The notes beneath the pieces were generated by a model, which saw only the letters and a list, made by a program, of their open reading frames with translations, was not told where the DNA came from and ran no database searches. Of a stretch of DNA of 17,459 nucleotides, positions 1 through 6,049 are shown piece by piece. Made by a program: the position numbers and the translations under genes. How positions within the stretch are numbered: the first letter of the stretch is position 1; every line of letters starts with the position of its first letter. Origin of the DNA: Acidimicrobiia bacterium (GTDB lineage: Bacteria; Actinomycetota; Acidimicrobiia; IMCC26256; JAENVU01). The stretch covers positions 1 through 17,459 of the forward strand of contig JANYLF010000062.1 of the NCBI GenBank assembly GCA_025357995.1, written 5' to 3'.

Positions 1-467
1 ACGATGCGCGCGTCGGGCGCGGGAGCAGTCACCACTGCGAGCGCGAGATCTTGCGCGACGACTTCGGCGAGGAGCCGCTCGGACGCACCCTCGTGCACCA
101 ACAGCCGAATCCCCGGCGCTGCGTTCCGTAGGTGCGCCACGAGCTGGGGCACCAGCCAACGACTGGCGGTCCCCACCACACCGAACGTGGCGTTCCCCAC
201 CTGCAATCCGCGCAACGCCGCGAGTTCCTCGTGCAACAATTGAATCTCGCGTCGGATGCGCCGAGCGCGCACCAACACGACCTGACCCGACTCCGTGGGC
301 GACGCGCCACCGCGACCACGCGCCAACAGCGTGACGCCGAGCTCGGTCTCGAGCTGGCGGACCTGCTCGGACACGTTCGACTGCACCGTGCGCAGTGTGT
401 CGGCGGCGGCGGTGAACGTTCCCTCCTCGTCGATCGCGACCAACGTGTCGAGGTGGCGCAACTCCAT
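1..467 (-). CDS. LysR-type transcriptional regulator, N-terminal part (cut by window edge)
   Basis: This is a DNA-binding regulator of the LysR family. It starts at the ATG at 467 and runs off the left edge with no stop after 155 codons. The protein begins MELRHLDTLVAIDEEGTF, followed by TAAADTLRTVQSNVSEQVRQ, which is the standard LysR winged helix-turn-helix (about residues 2-60). A helical linker follows, and from about residue 90 the start of the effector-binding domain (GNATFGVVGTASRWLVPQL). Family members usually have about 300 residues, so roughly half is missing here. A GGAG lies 12 nt before the ATG, which is a long spacing. LysR regulators often control a divergent neighbour and themselves; the divergent gene is whiB, and T-N11-A type sites lie between them. 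The family is certain; the regulated pathway is unknown. Confidence 0.93.
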   Translation of the reverse strand, partial: MELRHLDTLVAIDEEGTFTAAADTLRTVQSNVSEQVRQLETELGVTLLARGRGGASPTESGQVVLVRARRIRREIQLLHEELAALRGLQVGNATFGVVGTASRWLVPQLVAHLRNAAPGIRLLVHEGASERLLAEVVAQDLALAVVTAPAPDARI

Positions 468-511
468 CAGGATTTTCGACTCCAGCTTTGGGAAGGATTT
501 CGGCCGGGAAC

Positions 512-561
512 CGTTGAACTATCTGATCCAACGATTGGACCTATCAATACTACCCGTTGGA
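512..561. promoter_or_regulatory. Candidate LysR operator cluster and lysR promoter
   Basis: Three copies of one heptamer lie here: CGTTGAA at 512-518 (plus, one mismatch), TCCAACG at 527-533 (its inverse) and CGTTGGA at 555-561 (plus). The middle copy is part of a palindrome, TCCAACGATTGGA (527-539), which fits the LysR T-N11-A pattern. A possible minus-strand promoter overlaps: TTGATA at 547-542, an 18-base spacer, and GATAGT at 523-518, with the palindrome sitting in the spacer. That is where an autorepressor would bind. The repeats are seen directly; their use by this LysR protein is inferred from position. Confidence 0.4.
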
Positions 562-601
562 CAGATCACCGCTGGAGGGTGTTGCATAGTGAGCGGACAC
601 C

Positions 602-638
602 TCGGGGAGCCGGGACCCCCCGCCGGCTCCCCGACTTT
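602..638 (+). terminator. Perfect 12-bp hairpin followed by a short T run, in the whiB upstream region
   Basis: TCGGGGAGCCGG (602-613) pairs perfectly with CCGGCTCCCCGA (623-634) around a 9-base loop, GACCCCCCG. TTT follows at 636-638 and TT again at 641-642. On the plus strand this looks like an intrinsic terminator or attenuator. On the minus strand no T run follows. It lies 60 bases before the whiB start, so it could be a leader attenuator, the end of a short leader RNA, or an insulator between the two divergent genes. Confidence 0.45.
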
Positions 639-645
639 CATTCAC

Positions 646-677
646 GGTCGATTCATTTGGATCGGTCGAATCATTTG
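646..677 (+). repeat. 14-bp direct repeat, 18-bp period, just upstream of whiB
   Basis: GGTCGATTCATTTG (646-659) is repeated as GGTCGAATCATTTG (664-677) with one mismatch. The two copies are separated by 4 bases and start 18 bases apart. They end 17 bases before the whiB start codon. Two tandem sites this close to a start may bind a regulator or form part of the 5' leader. No function can be assigned from sequence alone. Confidence 0.5.
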
Positions 678-694
678 CAACGACTTGAGGAACG

Positions 695-1042
695 ATGGCT
701 GCTGAGAGCCTCTCCACCCTGATCTTTACCGGACCGCTGTCCTGGACTGCGGAAGCCTTGTGCTCCGGGCGCACCGAGCTGTTCTTCGCCCCTGCGGGCG
801 AACGGCCCGAGGCTCGCGCCGTGCGCGAGAACAAGGCCCGCGCCGTGTGCGCAGAGTGCGAAGTGAACATCGCTTGTCGGGACTGGGCCCGCGAGCACCG
901 TGAGTACGGCTTCTGGGGTGGCGAGTCCGAAGAGGACCGCGCCGCGGCCGGCTTCCGGGTCGACATGCCGGTTGGTCGGGTCGCGCGCTACCCCAAGGGC
1001 AACGGCACGCCGGTCGCACCGCGCACCCCCAAGGTCGCCTGA
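695..1042 (+). CDS. WhiB-family iron-sulfur transcriptional regulator
   Basis: A 115-residue WhiB-like protein, a family restricted to actinobacteria and their phages that binds a [4Fe-4S] cluster and regulates transcription, often through the primary sigma factor. The four cluster cysteines are C23, C52, C55 and C61, with the usual CxxC-x5-C spacing in VCAECEVNIAC. The family turn follows as GFWGG (residues 72-76). The C-terminal tail is short and basic (RVARYPKGNGTPVAPRTPKV), as expected for DNA contact. The length is normal. The ATG at 695 has a GAGG ribosome site at 687-690. The gene is divergent from the lysR gene, and its upstream region holds a strong hairpin and a direct repeat, suggesting layered regulation. 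Which WhiB subclass it belongs to cannot be settled from this alone. Confidence 0.95.
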   Translation: MAAESLSTLIFTGPLSWTAEALCSGRTELFFAPAGERPEARAVRENKARAVCAECEVNIACRDWAREHREYGFWGGESEEDRAAAGFRVDMPVGRVARYPKGNGTPVAPRTPKVA

Positions 1043-1073
1043 CTAGTCTCCGCGGCTCTATGAGAGCACGCGG

Positions 1074-2123
1074 ATGACAGCACCGCCCGAGGGCGTCGAC
1101 CTCGCCCGACTGCAACCGTTTTTCGCGCAGCACGTCGCGGGAGCGACGAACGCAGCGCTCACGGCAACCTTGATTGCCGGTGGGCGTTCCAACCTCACGT
1201 ACTCGGTCACCGACGGGTCCTCAACCTGGGTGCTGCGGCGTCCACCCCTCGGCCACGTGCTGCCCACCGCGCACGACATGGCCCGCGAGTACCGCGTGAT
1301 GTCGGCGCTCGCGTCCACCGACGTACCGGTGCCAACCACGCTGGCCCTCTGCGAAGACAACGCCGTCAGCGACGCCCCGTTCTACGTGATGGAGCTGGTC
1401 GACGGCATCATCTATCGCGACGGCGCGGCGCTCGCGTCACTCGACGCCGACGACGCACGGCGCGCGTCCGAGGCATTGGTCGACGTACTGGGGGCGATCC
1501 ATGCCGTCGACTACCACTCGGTGGGCCTCGGCGAGTTCGGTCGCCCCGACGGATTCCTCGAACGCCAGGTGCGGCGGTGGGGCGAGCAATGGGAGCGGTC
1601 GAAGACCCGTGAACTCCCGGCGGTCGACGAGTTGGCACGGCGGCTGCGCAACGCGCTCCCCGAATCGGGTCCGGCCACCATCGTGCACGGTGACTATCGG
1701 CTCGACAACACGATGATGGCGACCGACGATCCCGGCCGCATCGTTGCCGTCCTCGACTGGGAAATGTCGACGCTGGGCGATCCACTCACGGACGTCGGCT
1801 TGTTCCTCCTGTATTGGGGTCAGGCCGACGCGCAGGTGATCGCGACCGGCGCGGCAATCGAGACCCAAGCCGGCTTCCTCACGCGTGAGGAGATCGTGGC
1901 GCGGTACGCGCAGGTGAGCGGCCGAGCGGTCGATCAGCTCGACTGGTACGAGATTCTCGCGTCGTACAAGTTGGCAATCATTGTCGAGGGCATCAACGCC
2001 CGGTACCAGATGGGCAAGACCCTGGGCGAGGGCTTCGAGGCAATGGGCGCGATGGTCTCGGGACTCATCGAGAATGCGTTGGAGAAAGCCGACCGCTCCG
2101 ACATCGCAGCGTTGCGCGGGTAA
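1074..2123 (+). CDS. Phosphotransferase family protein (ACAD10/11 N-terminal type, APH fold)
   Basis: A 349-residue protein with the aminoglycoside-phosphotransferase kinase fold. The catalytic loop is HGDYRLDN (H205, catalytic D207, N212) and the metal-binding segment is LDWEMSTLGDP (D228). The GGRSNLTY segment near residues 36-43 is the nucleotide-binding loop, and YVMELVDG near 104 is the hinge. The motif set matches the stand-alone phosphotransferases related to the kinase domain of human ACAD10/ACAD11, thought to phosphorylate hydroxyacyl-CoA type substrates in lipid breakdown, and not true drug-resistance kinases. The substrate is inferred from family only. It begins 31 bases after whiB with a weak ribosome site; a TAGTCT box at 1044-1049 could give it its own promoter. 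The crcB pair follows after 7 bases, so these genes may be transcribed together. Confidence 0.88.
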   Translation: MTAPPEGVDLARLQPFFAQHVAGATNAALTATLIAGGRSNLTYSVTDGSSTWVLRRPPLGHVLPTAHDMAREYRVMSALASTDVPVPTTLALCEDNAVSDAPFYVMELVDGIIYRDGAALASLDADDARRASEALVDVLGAIHAVDYHSVGLGEFGRPDGFLERQVRRWGEQWERSKTRELPAVDELARRLRNALPESGPATIVHGDYRLDNTMMATDDPGRIVAVLDWEMSTLGDPLTDVGLFLLYWGQADAQVIATGAAIETQAGFLTREEIVARYAQVSGRAVDQLDWYEILASYKLAIIVEGINARYQMGKTLGEGFEAMGAMVSGLIENALEKADRSDIAALRG

Positions 2124-2130
2124 CCACCGC

Positions 2131-2538
2131 GTGCACAAGGACCACCCGATTGTTCTGATCGCGATCGGGGGCGCGGCGGGGACGCTCGTGCGGTACGCCG
2201 TGAGCCGGGCCGCGCCCGTGGGTGCGGGCACGTTCCCGACCACGACGCTCATCATCAACGTGACGGGGGCGCTGGCCCTCGGACTCTTGCTCGGAGCGTT
2301 GACCCGCCACCGTCCGGCCGACACCCTCTGGCGGCCGCTCATCGGAGTCGGGGTCCTCGGCGGTTACACCACATTCTCGACGTTCGCGGTCGAGTCGGTG
2401 CAGCTCGTTCGCGGCGATCGCATGTTCATGGCCGCGGCGTACGTGACCGCCTCCATCGTGGTCGGGGTTCTCGCGGCGCGCCTCGGCGAACGCATCGCGG
2501 GCACCGCTCCGGCCATGGCCCAGGAGGACGAGGCGTGA
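2131..2538 (+). CDS. crcB: Fluoride channel Fluc/CrcB, first subunit
   Basis: A 135-residue membrane protein of the CrcB/Fluc fluoride-export family. It has four hydrophobic segments (about residues 6-27, 37-57, 67-89 and 99-118). Family hallmarks are visible: GGAAGTLVRY with R21, NVTGALALG with the conserved N43, and the phenylalanine box GGYTTFSTF (residues 77-85, F82 and F85). Fluc channels work as dual-topology dimers that let fluoride leak out of the cell. The start is taken as the GTG at 2131, placing the first segment right at the N-terminus; no strong ribosome site is seen. The last bases overlap the next gene by 4 (GTGA), so the two subunits are translationally coupled. In such pairs each copy usually supplies one orientation of a heterodimer. 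Confidence 0.93.
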   Translation: MHKDHPIVLIAIGGAAGTLVRYAVSRAAPVGAGTFPTTTLIINVTGALALGLLLGALTRHRPADTLWRPLIGVGVLGGYTTFSTFAVESVQLVRGDRMFMAAAYVTASIVVGVLAARLGERIAGTAPAMAQEDEA

Positions 2539-2888
2539 TCGTCCTCGCGCTTGCGTGCGCGGGTGCGCTTGGCGCACCGGCTCGCTTCCTGCTCGAACGC
2601 ACGATGACGCGCCGACTCGGGCACGGGTTCCCGTGGGGCACCACCTGCGTGAATCTCCTGGGATCGTTCGCACTCGGATTGGTGGTCGGTCTCGGTGAGT
2701 TCCGCGGCTTGGATCACGACATCGCGCGCGTCGCGGGCGTGGGCTTCCTCGGCGCGTTCACCACCTTCTCCACGTTCGCCGTCGAGGTCACCCGTCTTGC
2801 GCCGGGCCGGCGCATCGCGTACGTAGGCGTCAGCGTGATCGGCGGCATCGGGCTTGCAAGCGCCGGTCTGGCGCTCGCGTCCGTCTGA
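2535..2888 (+). CDS. crcB: Fluoride channel Fluc/CrcB, second subunit
   Basis: A 117-residue partner of the preceding gene. Four hydrophobic segments are visible (about residues 1-20, 33-53, 64-86 and 95-115). The family motifs are GALGAPARF (R17), NLLGSFALG (N40) and GAFTTFSTF (residues 73-81, F78 and F81). It begins at a GTG within the GTGA overlap with the first subunit, a layout typical of heteromeric Fluc pairs, where the two proteins sit antiparallel in the membrane. No fluoride riboswitch was recognised upstream of the pair, so expression may be constitutive with the upstream phosphotransferase gene. Confidence 0.93.
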   Translation: MIVLALACAGALGAPARFLLERTMTRRLGHGFPWGTTCVNLLGSFALGLVVGLGEFRGLDHDIARVAGVGFLGAFTTFSTFAVEVTRLAPGRRIAYVGVSVIGGIGLASAGLALASV

Positions 2889-2936
2889 TCCGTACCCTCC
2901 CGGCAACCGATATCCGCGCGAAGAGAAGGAAGCACC

Positions 2937-3788
2937 ATGACCGAAATCTCGAAGACCGCGCGCACCTTGCGGAACGTGACCGAACCCATCGCGGCGGGCG
3001 TGTACTTCGCGCCCGAAGCGCAAGAGGGCTACCAAGCCCTCGGTCTCAACTACTTCGAGTCGTACTTCTGCTCGCGTGGCGCGTGCCTCGGCGCAGCACC
3101 TTGGAGCGTGGTGTGCGCCGCGTTTGGGGCGTTCAAGCCGTCGGCCGTCGAACAAGCCGTGACGGCAGGCTGGCAGAAGACCACACCCGAGGCACTCCTG
3201 GCAGCACGCGAACACGGCGCGACCGCGCAACTCGGACGACTCTTGGGAGAGATCGCGAATCCTGCAGACGTGAGCCGCGCGACCGAGATCCTGTACTCCA
3301 TGACCGACGGTGTCGATCCGTCGGGCCGCGCGCTCTACGCCGGGCTCTCCATCTTGGACCGGCCGACGTCGACGTTCGGTGCGTTGTGGCACGCGGCCGA
3401 CCTCGTGCGCGAACACCGCGGCGACGGTCACATTGCGGCATGGATTCCTCACGTGGACTCGACCGAGATCACCGTGATGACCGAGCTCGCGTGGGGCATA
3501 CCTGCCCGCACATACGTCTTCACGCGGGGCTGGGACGAGGACGACGTCGACGCCGCGTACGCCCGGCTCACCGATCGCGGGTTGATCTCCGATGGTGCGC
3601 TCACCTCGGCCGGTACCGAGCTGCGCGACCACATCGAACGCACGACCGACGGGTCCACCCGCGCCGTGATCGATCGGCTCGGTGATCGCGCCGAAGAGTT
3701 GTTCGGCCTCCTCGATTCCTGGTCCGACGCCATCGTGAGCGGTGGCGGCTACCCGGCGAGTCCCAAGAATCTCCGCGTGAAGGGCTGA
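2937..3788 (+). CDS. SCO6745-type winged-helix family protein
   Basis: A 283-residue soluble protein that I place in the actinobacterial SCO6745-type family by overall resemblance. It opens with a helical region, TEPIAAGVYFAPEAQEGYQA (about residues 16-35), then YFCSRGACLGAAP and AFKPSAVEQAVTAGWQ. The C-terminal half holds a winged-helix-like stretch, DEDDVDAAYARLTDRGLI (about residues 200-217), followed by LTSAGTELRDHIERTTD. Its biochemical role is not established; the helix-turn-helix suggests DNA or ligand binding. The start is well supported: a GGAAG ribosome site lies a few bases before the ATG. It follows crcB by 48 bases on the same strand. No signal peptide or membrane segment is seen. 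Confidence 0.75.
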   Translation: MTEISKTARTLRNVTEPIAAGVYFAPEAQEGYQALGLNYFESYFCSRGACLGAAPWSVVCAAFGAFKPSAVEQAVTAGWQKTTPEALLAAREHGATAQLGRLLGEIANPADVSRATEILYSMTDGVDPSGRALYAGLSILDRPTSTFGALWHAADLVREHRGDGHIAAWIPHVDSTEITVMTELAWGIPARTYVFTRGWDEDDVDAAYARLTDRGLISDGALTSAGTELRDHIERTTDGSTRAVIDRLGDRAEELFGLLDSWSDAIVSGGGYPASPKNLRVKG

Positions 3789-3801
3789 GCACGCGGGCCC
3801 C

Positions 3802-3813
3802 TACGATTCCTTT
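3802..3813 (+). promoter_or_regulatory. Putative leaderless promoter of the PAC2-family gene
   Basis: TACGAT at 3802-3807 fits the actinobacterial -10 pattern TANNNT and is followed by 6 bases and then the ATG at 3814. This spacing would place transcription initiation on the A of the start codon. No ribosome-binding sequence and no clear -35 box is seen. Confidence 0.5.
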
Positions 3814-4671
3814 ATGAGTTCGCTGCGATGGGACCACGAACCGGTCCTCCATGACCCGGTGCTGGTGGCCGCCTTCACCGGCTGGAACGACGCGGCGGAC
3901 TCGGCCAGCGACGCAGTCGATTGGTTGGCGGCGCGCTACCTCGCGCACGAGTTCGCGACCCTCGACGAACAGGCCCACGTCGACTTCCAGGCGCAGCGTC
4001 CGATCGTCACGCTGATCGACGGCGTGACGAGAGACTTGCAATGGCCGCGCTACACGTTGCGCGCCGCGGCCACCCCCGACGGTCAACCCGATCTCGTACT
4101 CGTCAGTGGCCCGGAACCGAACTACGACTGGCGCGGGTTTTGCACCGCGATCATGGAGGCGGCGCGTACCCTCGGCGCCACGACCGTCGTCACCTTCGGC
4201 GCGCTCCTCGCCGACTCGCCACACACCCGGACACCGCGCATCACCGGAAGTGCCACCGACGCGTCGACCATGGATCGCATCGGCCTTACCCGCTCGCGCT
4301 ACGAGGGCCCGACCGGCATCATCGGGGTGTTGCACGACACGTGCCGCCAGGCCGGGTTCGATGCAGCGTCGCTGTGGGTCCCGGTCCCGCACTACGTGGC
4401 CGCGCCACCGAACCCACCGGCGATCCGGACCCTGCTCGACGGCCTCGCTCGATGCGTCCACCTCGAGATCGATCTGCGAGAGCTGGCCGTCGCGTCCGAG
4501 GCGTGGCGGAGCCGAGTGGATGCCGCAGTCGGCGCCGACGACGAGCTCGGCGCGTACGTCGCGAATCTCGAGGATCAGCAGACTGACGACACTGTCGGCC
4601 CGGACGAGGTCCCCGACGGCGAATCGATCGCGGAGGCGTTCGAGGAATACCTCCGCGATCAGGGCGCCTGA
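3814..4671 (+). CDS. PAC2-family protein
   Basis: A 285-residue protein of the PAC2 family, the bacterial relatives of eukaryotic and archaeal proteasome-assembly chaperones, common in actinobacteria. Diagnostic parts are AAFTGWNDAADSASDAVDWL (about residues 18-37), the central LVLVSGPEPNYDWRGF (about 94-109), the Rossmann-like VVTFGALLADSPHTR, and VPVPHYVAAPPNPPA (about 189-203). The C-terminus is acidic and helical. In actinobacteria that have a proteasome, a chaperone-like role is possible, but the function is not proven. No ribosome site precedes the ATG; instead a TACGAT box ends 6 bases before it, so translation is probably leaderless. It converges on the M20 peptidase gene with only 16 bases between their ends. 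Confidence 0.88.
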   Translation: MSSLRWDHEPVLHDPVLVAAFTGWNDAADSASDAVDWLAARYLAHEFATLDEQAHVDFQAQRPIVTLIDGVTRDLQWPRYTLRAAATPDGQPDLVLVSGPEPNYDWRGFCTAIMEAARTLGATTVVTFGALLADSPHTRTPRITGSATDASTMDRIGLTRSRYEGPTGIIGVLHDTCRQAGFDAASLWVPVPHYVAAPPNPPAIRTLLDGLARCVHLEIDLRELAVASEAWRSRVDAAVGADDELGAYVANLEDQQTDDTVGPDEVPDGESIAEAFEEYLRDQGA

Positions 4672-4681
4672 AGCGCGCCTT
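4661..4681. terminator. Weak hairpin at the convergent gene ends
   Basis: AGGGCGC (4661-4667) can pair with GCGCCTT (4675-4681) with one G-U pair, around a 7-base loop that includes the stop codon of the PAC2 gene. The position between two convergent genes fits a shared terminator, but the stem is short and there is no real T tract. Confidence 0.25.
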
Positions 4682-4687
4682 CTCGGT

Positions 4688-6007
4688 TCACGCGAGCACG
4701 TCGGCGGCCAACGCCAACCAGAGTTGCGTCGAGAGGTCGAGGCTTTCCTGGTCGACGCGCTCGTCGTGACCGTGGAACATCTTGGCGTAGTCCTCGAAGC
4801 GGATCCGCTGACTGAACAGTCCGAACCCGTAGCCGATCGAGCCGGCGCGGCGGAAGAAGCGATTGTCGGTGCCACCGGTCATCACGGTCGGCACGAGCGC
4901 GGAGCCTTCGCACAATCGCGCGGTGACCCGGCTCAAGGAGTCCCACAGCGGCGTATCGATCGCGGAGGAGGTCGACGGATCGTCGTTCGAGCTGATCTCG
5001 ACGCGATCGGCGAGATCACCGATCGCGTCGAGCAGGAGATCACGCGCAACGTCGCCGCCCTGACCGGGCAGGGTGCGCATGTCCACCTGGAGATCCACCC
5101 GATCCGGGATGACATTGGTCTTGGTGCCGCCGTGCGCGACGGTCGGCGCCATGGTTGTGTGGGTACACGAGTGCGCGATACGACCGAGTCCGATCGGTAA
5201 GTCCGCGATGTAGTCGTCGATCTGATCGGGGTCGACGAGCTCTGGCGGGAGACCCAACCCCTCCACGTATCGCCGCCATGTGTCGCCGATCTGCACCTCC
5301 GGTCGGTACTCGGCGATGCGGCGGACGATCTCGGCCGCGGTCACGAGTGCGTTGTCCGTGCGGTACGCCTGCGACGCGTGACTGGGCGTGCCATGGACCG
5401 TGATGTTGGACCAGTACGTGCCCTTCTCCTCCACCATCACGGGGAGGCGGACTCCGGTCTTGGTCGGTACTTGGTATCCACCGGATTCGGTGATCACATA
5501 GTCTGCGCGCATCGCGTCGAGCTCGTGCTCCACCAGGTACTTCGCGCCCCACGTGCCGAGTGCCTCCTCGTCGGCCACTGCGAGATAGAGCAACGTACCG
5601 CGCGGCGTGAAGCCCGAGCGCGCGAGGTGCGCGAACGCGACCGCCATCGTGGAGGTGAGGTTCAGCATGTCGACCGCGCCGCGGCCCCAGATCATGCCGT
5701 CGTCGAGCTCGGCGCCGAACGGATCGCGCGTCCATCCGTCCGCGTTGACGGGCACCACATCGGTGTGGCCCATCAGCATCAACGTGGGAGCCGAAGGGTC
5801 CGACCCTTCGATCTTGGCGAGCACACTGCGCCGTCCGGGCTGCGGTTCGTAGTGCTCGATGTCTGCGCCGCAACCTTCGAGATATCCCGTGATCAGATCC
5901 GCACTCCGGATTTCCTCACCCGACGCGACGGTGCCGTCGTTCACGCACGCGTTGCGGATCAGATCTTGGAGCAACGCCGTCGCTTCGTTCGTCAGGTCGT
6001 CCGCCAT
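4688..6007 (-). CDS. M20/M25/M40-family zinc metallohydrolase (peptidase or deacylase)
   Basis: A 439-residue two-zinc hydrolase of the M20 family (ArgE/DapE/ACY1/carboxypeptidase type), predicted cytoplasmic. Metal and catalytic residues are visible: GHTDVVP (H81, D83), GRGAVDM (bridging D113), the catalytic ADEE (E147, E148), ITESGG (E174) and a late histidine in FHGHDERV (about residue 414). The inserted dimerisation lid starts near EEKGTYWSNITVHGTPSHAS. The usual DxKG after the bridging aspartate reads DMLN, a change also seen in members with other substrates. The substrate cannot be told. There is no ribosome site at the ATG at 6007, but TACCGT ends exactly 6 bases upstream, so it is probably leaderless. 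It lies 42 bases after the metallo-beta-lactamase gene on the same strand. Confidence 0.9.
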   Translation of the reverse strand: MADDLTNEATALLQDLIRNACVNDGTVASGEEIRSADLITGYLEGCGADIEHYEPQPGRRSVLAKIEGSDPSAPTLMLMGHTDVVPVNADGWTRDPFGAELDDGMIWGRGAVDMLNLTSTMAVAFAHLARSGFTPRGTLLYLAVADEEALGTWGAKYLVEHELDAMRADYVITESGGYQVPTKTGVRLPVMVEEKGTYWSNITVHGTPSHASQAYRTDNALVTAAEIVRRIAEYRPEVQIGDTWRRYVEGLGLPPELVDPDQIDDYIADLPIGLGRIAHSCTHTTMAPTVAHGGTKTNVIPDRVDLQVDMRTLPGQGGDVARDLLLDAIGDLADRVEISSNDDPSTSSAIDTPLWDSLSRVTARLCEGSALVPTVMTGGTDNRFFRRAGSIGYGFGLFSQRIRFEDYAKMFHGHDERVDQESLDLSTQLWLALAADVLA

Positions 6008-6019
6008 GCGGGCACGGTA
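6008..6019 (-). promoter_or_regulatory. Putative leaderless promoter of the M20 hydrolase gene
   Basis: On the minus strand TACCGT (6019-6014) matches TANNNT and is followed by 6 bases and the ATG at 6007. It lies just downstream of an 8-bp hairpin, so the M20 gene can be transcribed apart from the preceding hydrolase gene. Confidence 0.5.
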
Positions 6020-6020
6020 G

Positions 6021-6049
6021 CCCTCTCGTCAGAGCGGAAGCCGAGAGGG
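6021..6049 (-). terminator. 8-bp hairpin directly after the metallo-beta-lactamase-fold gene
   Basis: CCCTCTCG (6021-6028) and CGAGAGGG (6042-6049) are perfect inverse repeats with a 13-base loop. On the minus strand the stem starts immediately after the stop codon of the hydrolase gene (6050-6052). No T tract follows, but actinobacterial terminators often lack one. It would separate that gene from the M20 gene, which has its own start-adjacent -10 box. Confidence 0.4.

Noticed and set aside
1060..1076. Short open frame starting at the ATG at 1060 just before the phosphotransferase gene
   Set aside because: It ends after five codons overlapping the real start; there is no ribosome site and no reason to call a leader peptide.
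1674..1764. Aminoglycoside-resistance kinase
   Set aside because: The HGDYRLDN and DWEMSTLGDP motifs match ACAD10/11-type phosphotransferases of lipid metabolism, not known drug-modifying enzymes, and there is no mobile context.
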